The position numbers were made by a program, and so were the translations under genes. Under the pieces are notes generated by a model, which was given only the letters and a program-made list of their open reading frames with translations, had not been told where the DNA came from and did no database searches. Of a stretch of DNA of 14,966 bases, positions 7,371 through 14,966 are shown piece after piece (the stretch's first letter is position 1; every line of letters starts with the position of its first letter). Origin of the DNA: CBDUBH01 sp965365345 (GTDB lineage Bacteria; Bacteroidota; Ignavibacteria; Ignavibacteriales; SURF-24); assembly GCA_965365345.1 (NCBI GenBank), contig CBDUBH010000089.1:1-14966 (forward strand). Reading direction: 5' to 3'.

Positions 7371-7376
7371 ATTAAA

Positions 7377-8567
7377 ATGAAGTTTCTTAAAATATTATTC
7401 TTAATTTTGGCAATGGCTTTAACATTAAATAATGTAATGATTGCCCAGGATAATGGTGATGACGGACAGAGAAGCGGTGTTCAAACCACTGCAGTTCCTT
7501 TCCTATTACTTGCTCCTGATTCAAGAGCAGGCGGTATGGGTGAAAGCGGAACAGGATTGGCTGATAATTCATCAGCAATATTTTGGAATCCCGGCGGAGT
7601 AGCATTTTTAACAGGAACCGAAATAGGTTTTACACATAGTAACTGGCTTCCGCAATTTAATCTCGATCTTTTTTATGAATATTTGACTTTCATTCATTAT
7701 ATGGAATCGATCTCCGGACATTTGACCGGAAGTTTAACTTATATGAATTTCGGTGAATTTATTCAAACTGGTGAAAATGATCCGACAGAATTGGGAAGAT
7801 TCAAATCTTTTGATCTGGCTGCAACGATCGGTTATGCTACTAAACTTCACCCTGATTGGGGATTGGGAATGAATTTTAGATTAATTCATAGCCGTTTATC
7901 AGGTGAAATTTCGGTTGGCGGACAAAGAGGTGAAGGAAGTGCATCTTCCGTGAGTTTTGATATTGGCGGTATGTGGCGCCCCGGAGATCTTGATATTCCT
8001 TTACTTGGAAATATCGGGAATAAATTCAGTGTTGGTGCGAATTTAAGTAATCTTGGTCCAAAAATTTATTATATCAATAAAGCGCAGGAAGATCCGATAC
8101 CGACAAATTTCAGATTAGGATTTGCGGCAAGTTTAATGAGTGATGAATTTAATTCATTAATTGCTACAGTAGATTTCAGTAAGCTTTTGGTTACTGCTGA
8201 TACAACAAGTAAAGATGATTTTTACAAAGCCGTATTTACCGCTTGGGGCGATCAATCAATGAGTGAAGAATTGAGAGATATCGTTACTTCAATCGGTTTA
8301 GAATACAATTACGGAACTCCCGGTGATTTTATGTTCTCGTTAAGAACCGGATTTTTCTATGAAGATCCATCTTACGGAAACAGAAAATTTGCAACAATGG
8401 GCGCGGGAATCAAATATCAATCTTACGGTTTTGATTTCAGTTATATTACAACATCAATGTTTAAAAACGGCGAAAATCATCCGCTCTCGGAAACTTTGAG
8501 ATTTACACTTTCAATAGGATTCGGACTTGTTCCAACTCAATCAACAGGTTTGCCGAGAGGTATATAA
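7377..8567 (+). CDS. porV: Type IX secretion system outer-membrane protein PorV
   Basis: PorV is a FadL-like outer-membrane beta barrel that carries folded cargo from the Sov translocon to PorU. The 396-residue length is normal. The signal peptide is about residues 1-24 (ending VMIAQ). It is followed by the hallmark segment PFLLLAPDSRAGGMGESGTG, then NSSAIFWNPGG, at residues 41-73. The rest is alternating beta-strand sequence such as LTGSLTYMNFGEF, WGLGMNFRLIHS, SVGANLSNLGPKIYY and AGIKYQSYGFDFSY. The neighbour relation porU-porV is conserved in many Bacteroidota and supports both calls. The next gene starts 18 nt later. Confidence 0.95.
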   Translation: MKFLKILFLILAMALTLNNVMIAQDNGDDGQRSGVQTTAVPFLLLAPDSRAGGMGESGTGLADNSSAIFWNPGGVAFLTGTEIGFTHSNWLPQFNLDLFYEYLTFIHYMESISGHLTGSLTYMNFGEFIQTGENDPTELGRFKSFDLAATIGYATKLHPDWGLGMNFRLIHSRLSGEISVGGQRGEGSASSVSFDIGGMWRPGDLDIPLLGNIGNKFSVGANLSNLGPKIYYINKAQEDPIPTNFRLGFAASLMSDEFNSLIATVDFSKLLVTADTTSKDDFYKAVFTAWGDQSMSEELRDIVTSIGLEYNYGTPGDFMFSLRTGFFYEDPSYGNRKFATMGAGIKYQSYGFDFSYITTSMFKNGENHPLSETLRFTLSIGFGLVPTQSTGLPRGI

Positions 8568-8585
8568 AAATTTAATATTTGAATT

Positions 8586-11528
8586 ATGAAAAAACTATTG
8601 CTTGTAAATTTATTGATGATCTTTATTTTGGGCAGTGCAACTGCCCAAAATGTTTTTTCGGCAAAAGCAAAAAATTATTCTGCCGCAACATTGCATAATG
8701 ATACTCTAAAAATTTTAGCCGTCATGGTTGAGTTTCAGGAAGATCGAGATGCTGCAACTTTCGGCAATGGAAAATTCGGGACTATCTATTCGAAAGAATA
8801 CGGAAATTCAATAATTGATCCTTTGCCGCACGATGCAAATTATTTTGAGAATCATCTTCTTTTTGTAAAAAATTATTTTCAAAAAGCATCAAAAGGTAAA
8901 CAGAATATTTCGTATCAGGTTCTTCCGCAAATTGTAACTGTTACCGAAAGAATGCGAATTTATTCTCCCGAAAATGATGAAGTTACTCCGCTTGCAAATC
9001 TTGCGAAAGAATCCTGGAATCTGGCAAAGCAAATTCATCCGGATGTAAATTATAATTCGTATGATGTTTTTATAATTTTCCATGCAGGTGTAGGAAAAGA
9101 TCTTTCGCTTCCCGGAAGTTTAGGAAATGAAAAAGATCTTCCGTCAATTTATTTAAGTAATAAAGTTTTAAGAGAAAATTTAACTGATATTTCAGGACTT
9201 CCCGAAAATCGTAGCGGCGAAATTAATTCTGTAATAATTCCTGAAACAGAAAGTCGTGAATTAAGTAATTTCGGAGAAACAGCTTTACTGGAACTTTCCA
9301 TAAACGGAATTTTGGTTGCAAATATTGCGAGTCATTTGGGATTGCCGGATCTTTTTGATACAGAAACCGGATTAAGCGCAATTGGAAGATTCGGACTTAT
9401 GGATGGGCAGGCAATTTTTGCTTACAACGGGGTTTTTCCGCCGGAACCTTCTGCATGGGAAAAAATTTACTTAGGATGGGTTGAACCTGTTACTAGCAAT
9501 TTGGATTCAGGAATTATTAATTTAAAAACTTCACAAATTGCAAATCTAAGCGATACAGTTATTTATAAAATTCCGATCAGTTCAACGGAATATTATCTTG
9601 TTGAAAATCGAAATCGAGATGCATTAAAAAACGGGGCAGTTATTTCTTCTGTAATGGGCAATGAAACTATAAATTTTAATTTTGAAAAAGATACAACCGG
9701 ATTTTATAGTTACAGCATTGATTCGCTTGCCGGTGTAATTACAGATGTTGATGAATTTGATTGGGCTTTACCGGGCAGCGGAATTTTGATCTGGCATATT
9801 GATGAAAAAATTATTCAAAATAAATTAGCCGAAAATAAAATTAATGCCGATAAAAACAACCGCGGAGTTGATATTGAAGAAGCAGATGGAATTCAGGATA
9901 TCGGAGAAAATTTTTATACTATTTTCGGCGAGCAGGTAATCGGTGAAGGGGATCAATTTGATCTTTGGCATAAAAATAATAATTCAAATTTGTACAAAAA
10001 CAAATTTGATAATTCTACAACACCAAATACAAAAACAAATTCCGGCGCTAACAGTTTAATTTCATTCAGCGATTTTTCAGCAATTGAAAATACAATGACT
10101 TTCAAATTAAATTTCGGATCGGATTTTATAGAAATCATTCAAAATAAAAATTTAGGAATTCAGGATTCAATAATTTCATTTAATTATCTTGAAAAAGAAA
10201 ATTTATTTTCGGTAACGGGAAAAAATACTTTTTATTTATTTGATGATTCGCTTAAACAAATTTTCACTTTACAAAATTTTTCAAATGAAAAACCCGCAAT
10301 TTTTGATGCCGGCGATACAATTTTCATTTCCGGAGTTTATGATAATAATTTTAATTTGATAAAGATTTTTAACAAACAGGTTTTTCAAAATTCGTTTTTG
10401 TTAAATGATAAAATTACTTCGCCGCCAATTGTTATTGCTGAAAATAATGGCGCTTACAGATTTTTTACAGGAACTGCAAACGGAAAGATTTATGTTATTT
10501 TGAATGAAGAAATAAATGAAATAGAATCAAGTGAAAGTTTTCCGCCGGTGAAAAAGTTATCCGGAAATTTTTCAAATATTTCTGTACTTTTTGCTAATGA
10601 TGAAAAAAGTTTTATAAAGCAGTTAATGTCAAACAATATAACGGAGTTTAATGAAAATATTGTTGATATTGCAAGTTTTGAAAACTCAAAAGGTTATTTT
10701 GTTGTTGCACTTTCAAATGAAAATGAAATTTTTGTAATTCAGGGTAATGAAATTGCAAACTCTTTTAAATTAAATTCATCTTCCAAAATTGAAAGAATTG
10801 CGCTTTCCGATTTTTCAGGTGATGGAAATCCTGCTATAATTTTCAGTGATGAAAATCAATTAAAAGCTGTAAATATTTCGGGCGCGATTTTAAATAATTT
10901 CCCGTTTACAGCTGATGTAAAAATCTCGGAATTTGTTTTAACTGGAGAATTTGAAAACTCATCAAATATAATTTTTTCTGATGAAGCCGGAAATATTTAT
11001 TTTGTTAACGAAGAAGGAAAAATTTCAAACGGATTAAAAATCTCTTCCGGAGCAGAATTAAAAACTTCACCGGTTCTTTTTAATAAAAACGGCTCTGTAA
11101 ATTTAGCGGCAATTACTGAAAATAATGATCTGCTTTTATGGAATTTGAAAGCACAAAGTGAAGTTGAATGGTCGCAACAAAACGCAGATGAAAAAAATTC
11201 TTCATTTATAAAAATAAATTCTGAGATTCAGATTTCGGAAAATTTGCTCCCAAATGATAAAGTTTACAATTGGCCAAATCCTGTTTACGGAACTGAAACT
11301 TTTATCAGATGTTTTGTTGCTGAAGATTCAAAAATCAATATTAGAATATTTGATCTTGCAGGCGATTTTGTTACTGAAATGAATCATTATGCAAAAGGCG
11401 GATTTGACAATGAATATGTTTGGAATGTAAGTCAAATTCAAAGCGGCGTTTATTTTGCGCGCGTGGAAGCGGAATCAAATTCAGGCAAATCTGAATTAAA
11501 GGTAATTAAGATCGCTGTTATTAAATAA
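8586..11528 (+). CDS. Secreted M6-metalloprotease-like protein lacking HExxH, with T9SS tail
   Basis: The protein has 980 residues: a signal peptide (about 1-21, ending SATAQ), an M6 / immune-inhibitor-A-like domain to about 510, a beta-rich middle region with FG-GAP or propeller-like stretches (ALSDFSGDGNPAIIFSD, SDEAGNIYFVNEEGKI), and a T9SS type A tail from about 889 (YNWPNPVYGTET, IFDLAGDFV, SGVYFARV). M6 landmarks are KILAVMVEFQ, VFIIFHAGVGKD, LGLPDLFDTETG, GRFGLMDG and PGSGILIWHIDE (W403-E407). However, the residues aligned to the HEFGH zinc site just before LGLPDL are ANIAS (245-249), with His250 next. The catalytic Glu and the paired His are gone, so protease activity is unlikely. It may be a structural or binding protein, and its place right behind porUV suggests a role in T9SS assembly or a highly produced surface cargo. 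That role is inference. Confidence 0.82.
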   Translation: MKKLLLVNLLMIFILGSATAQNVFSAKAKNYSAATLHNDTLKILAVMVEFQEDRDAATFGNGKFGTIYSKEYGNSIIDPLPHDANYFENHLLFVKNYFQKASKGKQNISYQVLPQIVTVTERMRIYSPENDEVTPLANLAKESWNLAKQIHPDVNYNSYDVFIIFHAGVGKDLSLPGSLGNEKDLPSIYLSNKVLRENLTDISGLPENRSGEINSVIIPETESRELSNFGETALLELSINGILVANIASHLGLPDLFDTETGLSAIGRFGLMDGQAIFAYNGVFPPEPSAWEKIYLGWVEPVTSNLDSGIINLKTSQIANLSDTVIYKIPISSTEYYLVENRNRDALKNGAVISSVMGNETINFNFEKDTTGFYSYSIDSLAGVITDVDEFDWALPGSGILIWHIDEKIIQNKLAENKINADKNNRGVDIEEADGIQDIGENFYTIFGEQVIGEGDQFDLWHKNNNSNLYKNKFDNSTTPNTKTNSGANSLISFSDFSAIENTMTFKLNFGSDFIEIIQNKNLGIQDSIISFNYLEKENLFSVTGKNTFYLFDDSLKQIFTLQNFSNEKPAIFDAGDTIFISGVYDNNFNLIKIFNKQVFQNSFLLNDKITSPPIVIAENNGAYRFFTGTANGKIYVILNEEINEIESSESFPPVKKLSGNFSNISVLFANDEKSFIKQLMSNNITEFNENIVDIASFENSKGYFVVALSNENEIFVIQGNEIANSFKLNSSSKIERIALSDFSGDGNPAIIFSDENQLKAVNISGAILNNFPFTADVKISEFVLTGEFENSSNIIFSDEAGNIYFVNEEGKISNGLKISSGAELKTSPVLFNKNGSVNLAAITENNDLLLWNLKAQSEVEWSQQNADEKNSSFIKINSEIQISENLLPNDKVYNWPNPVYGTETFIRCFVAEDSKINIRIFDLAGDFVTEMNHYAKGGFDNEYVWNVSQIQSGVYFARVEAESNSGKSELKVIKIAVIK

Positions 11529-11559
11529 GTTTTTCTTTTTGAGTGGCGGTAAGTATTTT

Positions 11560-14500
11560 ATGAAAATAAATATTATTTCGTTTTTGATTCCGGCAATTTT
11601 ATTTTTGCCGCAGTTATTAAATGCGCAGTTTACTGAATTTCATCCGGAGCTTGATTGGTACACAATCAAAGGTGAAAATGTCGAAGTTCATTATCACGAT
11701 GAAGCTGAAAGAACTGCCAAAGTTGTTTTGAAAATTGCCGAAGAAATTTGGGAACCAATTACTTCGCTATACGGATATGAACCTGAAACGGTTCATTTTG
11801 TTATAAAAGATATAGATGATTATTCAAACGGCGCAACTTATTTTTTCAATAATAAAATTGAAATTTGGGCAAGCGCATTAGATTTTGATCTTCGCGGCAC
11901 GCATAATTGGCTTCGAAATGTTATCTCGCACGAATTTACTCATCTTGTACAAATTCAGGCATCTTTAAAAGTCAGCAGAAATGTTCCTGCTTTGTATCTT
12001 CAATTTTTAAATTACGAAGATAAACGCAGACCGGATATTTTATACGGATTTCCTAATTTCATTGCAACTTATCCGGTTTCATCAATAAACGTTCCTGCTT
12101 GGTTTGCCGAAGGAACTGCTCAATACATGCGCAAAGAATTTAATTATGATAATTGGGATTCACATCGTGATATGATTCTGCGCAGTTATGTGCTTGATGG
12201 AAATATGCTTACCTGGAACGAAATGGGTGTGTTCGGTAAAACTTCACTTGGAAATGAATCTGTTTACAATTCAGGTTTTGCGTTGGTTAATTATATCGCA
12301 AAAACTTACGGCGAAGAAAAAATTCCTGCGATAAATAAAGCTTTGGGTAAATTTTCCAACATTACGATTGACGGCGCTTTTGAAGATGTTTTAGGAAAAA
12401 ACGGAAATGAAATTTATAGTGAATGGCAAGATCATTTAGAAAAAAATTATAATGAAAAAGTAAAAGATATCAGGCAAAATTTAGTTTCCGGAAAAATTAT
12501 TTCTCAAGAAGGATTCGGAAATTTTTATCCGGTTTTTTCAAAAGACGGAAAATCGGTTTTTTACATTTCAAATAGAAATTCAGATTATTTTACTTTTCCA
12601 AATTTGTATAAAAAAGATTTGCAAACCGGAAAAGATGAGTTGATCAAAACTATGATCCGCTCAACGGTAAGTTTTATTCCCGGTGAAAATAAAATTATTT
12701 ATGCAAAATTAAGTGAAGATAATCCCGGCTCTGCAAATCTGCATGATCTTTATGTTTATGATCTTAATTCAAAAAAAGAAAAAAGAATTACCAAAGAATT
12801 ACGCGCAAATAATCCGAGTGTTTCAAATGACGGAAAAAAGATCGCTTTCATTTTTCAAAAAGATGGAACTTCAAACATCGGAATTGTAGATATTGACGGA
12901 AAAAATTTCAAGCGATTAACATTTTTTGAAAACGGCGAACAAGTTTATAATCCCAAATTCAGCAATGACAACAATTTTATTGTTTTTGATTTCAGCAATT
13001 TGCAAAGCAGGGATATTGCATCGGTTAATTCCGATGGAACAAATTTCAGTTTCATTTTGAATTCCGAAATTGATGAAAGAAATCCAGTGTTTGATAAAAA
13101 CGGAAATCTTATTTATTCATCAGATGAAACCGGAATTTTCAATCTTTATGAATACGATTTTAAAACAAAAAATTCAAAAAGAATTACGAATGTTTTGGGC
13201 GGTGCATTTATGCCGGGCGTTGATGAAAACGGAAATATCGCTTACGCCGGATACACTTCAAAAGGATATAAAATTTTCTTTTTAGAAAATGAACATCAAA
13301 AAAATGTTATGCCGGAGAAAAAATACAAAATTGAAAATGAAACAATAAACGAAAATATTTTAGCTTCAAATTCAATTCCTGATTTGGAAAGATTAAGAAA
13401 TTACGATGATACAAAAATTCCAAATTATGACCGTAAAAAATATCGCGGCGCATTTACAAAAGTTTCATTTTTCCCTCTGCTCAGATATGATAATTATACA
13501 ACTTCACCGAATATTGTCGATAGAATAAAGCCCGGACTTTACGTTGCTTCGGATGACATGCTTGATAGATTTTCATTTTTTGCAGGCGCATCAATAAATA
13601 AAAGAATGGAGCGTGATCTGTTTTTAACTTTTAATTACAGAAATAAACTTCCGCTTCTTTTTGATTTGGGATTAAAGCCTGAACTTTCTTTTGAAATTTA
13701 TAATATTACAAGAAAAGCGAACACAGATCTTTTAGTCGGCGCTGATACTTTGGATAACGGTACAATTAATTACGATTATCAAATTCCGATTGATGTTGAT
13801 TATAGTCTTTTAGAAGCCGATTTTGTTGCAAAACATAGGTTGTTTACGCGCGCAAATAATATTGAGTTCAGATTTATTTTAAGCCGTTATACAAGCACTT
13901 TGGGTAGTTTTTTATTTCCCGGCACAATGGATCAACTTGTGCAAAAATCAAAAGACACATATTTGATCGGCAGAAATTTTCAAATTACTTTAACTCATGA
14001 ATTTGATTTTCCATATTTAAATTCCGATATAAATCCAATCGGTAGAAAAATTGAACTTCGTTATAATTACGAAATGAATAAATTCAATCCGGATAATAAT
14101 TACGAAGTTGAAGATGGAATTTTAAAACCGATCTATAAAGATTTTGATTTTCACAGACTCGAACTAAATTTGCGCGAACATATAAAAACCTGGAAAGATC
14201 ATACAATTTCAGGAACATTCAGAGCGGGTACAATTTTCGGTCCTACAATCCCGGATTTCTTTGATTTTTATCTCGGCGGAATCATTGGAATGAAAGCTTA
14301 TCCTTTTTACGCAATCAGCGGAAATGAAGTTGCCTGGGCAAATTTAACTTACAGATTCCCTTTATTCAAAAACATTGATAAGCGTTTTGCATTTTTATAT
14401 TTTGATAAAATATTCCTTTCGGTTTACGGAGATTTGGGTAATGCGTGGAACGGAAAAACTCCGGCTTTAAATGATTTTAAAAAAGGCGCCGGCGGTGAAT

Positions 14501-14661
14501 TAAGATTTAAATTAAATTCATTTTATCTTTTCCCGACAAGTATATTTTTTAATGCTGCATACGGATTTGATAAATATGTTCGAGATGTTCGCGGTGAAAA
14601 AATTGAGTACGGAAAAGAATGGCAATTTTACGGCGGAATTTTATTTGATTTTAGTTTATAA
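11560..14661 (+). CDS. Zinc-peptidase / TolB-propeller / outer-membrane barrel fusion protein
   Basis: I chose ATG 11560 (1033 residues) because it opens a signal peptide (MKINIISFLIPAIL ... LLNAQ); a TTG at 11539 in the same frame would add seven polar residues. The domains are as follows. Residues about 30-300 are a peptidase-MA-like domain with HEFTH at 124-128 (zinc ligands His124 and His128, catalytic Glu125) and a third ligand Glu184 in PAWFAEGTAQYM. Residues about 320-577 hold PD40/TolB-like blades (PVFSKDGKSVFYIS, NPSVSNDGKKIAFIF, RNPVFDKNGNLIYSS). Residues about 641-1033 form an Omp85/surface-antigen-like barrel, with GGIIGMKAYPFYAISGNE, LTYRFPLF, SVYGDLGNAW and the end GGILFDFSL. 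The barrel probably anchors the protein in the outer membrane. The side on which the peptidase lies is not visible from sequence. The DUF5683-like gene follows 20 nt later. Confidence 0.85.
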   Translation: MKINIISFLIPAILFLPQLLNAQFTEFHPELDWYTIKGENVEVHYHDEAERTAKVVLKIAEEIWEPITSLYGYEPETVHFVIKDIDDYSNGATYFFNNKIEIWASALDFDLRGTHNWLRNVISHEFTHLVQIQASLKVSRNVPALYLQFLNYEDKRRPDILYGFPNFIATYPVSSINVPAWFAEGTAQYMRKEFNYDNWDSHRDMILRSYVLDGNMLTWNEMGVFGKTSLGNESVYNSGFALVNYIAKTYGEEKIPAINKALGKFSNITIDGAFEDVLGKNGNEIYSEWQDHLEKNYNEKVKDIRQNLVSGKIISQEGFGNFYPVFSKDGKSVFYISNRNSDYFTFPNLYKKDLQTGKDELIKTMIRSTVSFIPGENKIIYAKLSEDNPGSANLHDLYVYDLNSKKEKRITKELRANNPSVSNDGKKIAFIFQKDGTSNIGIVDIDGKNFKRLTFFENGEQVYNPKFSNDNNFIVFDFSNLQSRDIASVNSDGTNFSFILNSEIDERNPVFDKNGNLIYSSDETGIFNLYEYDFKTKNSKRITNVLGGAFMPGVDENGNIAYAGYTSKGYKIFFLENEHQKNVMPEKKYKIENETINENILASNSIPDLERLRNYDDTKIPNYDRKKYRGAFTKVSFFPLLRYDNYTTSPNIVDRIKPGLYVASDDMLDRFSFFAGASINKRMERDLFLTFNYRNKLPLLFDLGLKPELSFEIYNITRKANTDLLVGADTLDNGTINYDYQIPIDVDYSLLEADFVAKHRLFTRANNIEFRFILSRYTSTLGSFLFPGTMDQLVQKSKDTYLIGRNFQITLTHEFDFPYLNSDINPIGRKIELRYNYEMNKFNPDNNYEVEDGILKPIYKDFDFHRLELNLREHIKTWKDHTISGTFRAGTIFGPTIPDFFDFYLGGIIGMKAYPFYAISGNEVAWANLTYRFPLFKNIDKRFAFLYFDKIFLSVYGDLGNAWNGKTPALNDFKKGAGGELRFKLNSFYLFPTSIFFNAAYGFDKYVRDVRGEKIEYGKEWQFYGGILFDFSL

Positions 14662-14668
14662 TATTTCC

Positions 14669-14672
14669 GGAG
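14669..14672 (+). promoter_or_regulatory. Shine-Dalgarno GGAG of the last gene
   Basis: GGAG ends 9 nt before the ATG at 14682 and fixes the start of this short-read gene. It lies inside the 20-nt gap after the fusion protein, with no terminator, so the operon continues past the window. Confidence 0.6.
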
Positions 14673-14681
14673 AAATTTTTA

Positions 14682-14966
14682 ATGTTTAAGAAGATATTTT
14701 TGATCGCATTTATTATTTCAGGAATAAATTTTGCGCAGTTAATTCAAAATGAAAAAATTTCTTTTACTGGAAATTTATCGGAAGACGGAAAAATTCTTCT
14801 TCAAAATTTTGAAAATAATATTCCTCAAGTTTCAAATTCAGTTCCCGGGAAAAAATCACCTGCGCTTGCAGCATTAATGTCTTTGGTAATTCCCGGAGCG
14901 GGCGAAATCTACACTAAAAATTATTTGAAAGCCGCAATTTTTATAGCTATTGAAGCCGCCGCAATT
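14682..14966 (+). CDS. DUF5683-like membrane protein, N-terminal part (cut by window end)
   Basis: Ninety-five residues are present and the frame runs open to the last base. A signal peptide (MFKKIFLIAFIISGINFAQ) is followed by a polar linker to about residue 58. Then comes SPALAALMSLVIPGAGEIYTKNYLKAAIF, the typical start of DUF5683: a hydrophobic helix with PGxGxxY, then Y-x-K-A at the beginning of the next membrane helix. The family is common in Bacteroidota and of unknown function; a membrane or envelope role is likely from the signal and helices. It is the fifth gene in a row with a signal peptide in this operon. Confidence 0.75.
   Translation, partial: MFKKIFLIAFIISGINFAQLIQNEKISFTGNLSEDGKILLQNFENNIPQVSNSVPGKKSPALAALMSLVIPGAGEIYTKNYLKAAIFIAIEAAAI

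Noticed and set aside
11539..11559. TTG start extending the peptidase-barrel protein by seven residues
   Set aside because: The added residues MSGGKYF precede a complete signal peptide that begins at ATG 11560.
13070..13285. Second plus-strand frame of 71 residues inside the fusion gene
   Set aside because: It is a shadow of the propeller-coding region with no start signal or family likeness.
1..14966. CRISPR array, insertion sequence or integrated phage
   Set aside because: No spaced direct repeats, transposase, integrase or terminal inverted repeats flanked by target duplications are visible; the only tRNA has no second copy of its 3' end in the window.

Overview
The window is low-GC DNA that most resembles the Ignavibacteria / Bacteroidota-Chlorobi group. 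Evidence for this: type IX secretion system (T9SS) genes porU and porV, C-terminal sorting domains with the NYPNPFNP motif and the 'YNALGNEVATLLNE' style common in Ignavibacteria, many secreted proteins whose signal peptides end in A-Q or S-Q, and sparse Shine-Dalgarno sites. The organism is inferred from protein style only. All recognised genes lie on the + strand.

Left part (1-1446): the C-terminal remnant of a response-regulator receiver domain behind two in-frame stops; an AT-rich non-coding stretch; a secreted cupredoxin-like protein with a T9SS type A sorting tail, whose copper loop has Glu where the axial Met is expected; then tRNA-Glu(CTC) with a clear intrinsic terminator. A perfect 18-bp palindrome lies 3 nt upstream of the tRNA, and a long imperfect inverted repeat follows the terminator.

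Middle part (1647-3185): a tight cluster of housekeeping-type genes. A thioredoxin-fold [2Fe-2S] ferredoxin overlaps the start of endonuclease III (nth) by 8 nt, and an HD-domain hydrolase follows 11 nt later.

Right part (3203-14966): an apparent operon, with 18-31 nt between genes, dedicated to the cell envelope. A plausible promoter precedes porU (C25-family sortase of the T9SS). Next come porV (outer-membrane carrier barrel); a 980-residue secreted protein with an M6-metalloprotease fold that has lost its HExxH site but keeps a T9SS tail; a 1033-residue protein combining a zinc-peptidase domain (HEFTH), a TolB-like propeller and an Omp85-like C-terminal barrel; and the start of a DUF5683-like membrane protein cut by the window end. 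PorU and PorV are the known attachment complex that cleaves sorting tails and anchors cargo. The two large proteins behind them are the most interesting content: an apparent pseudoprotease cargo and a protease-propeller-barrel fusion, cotranscribed with the sortase.
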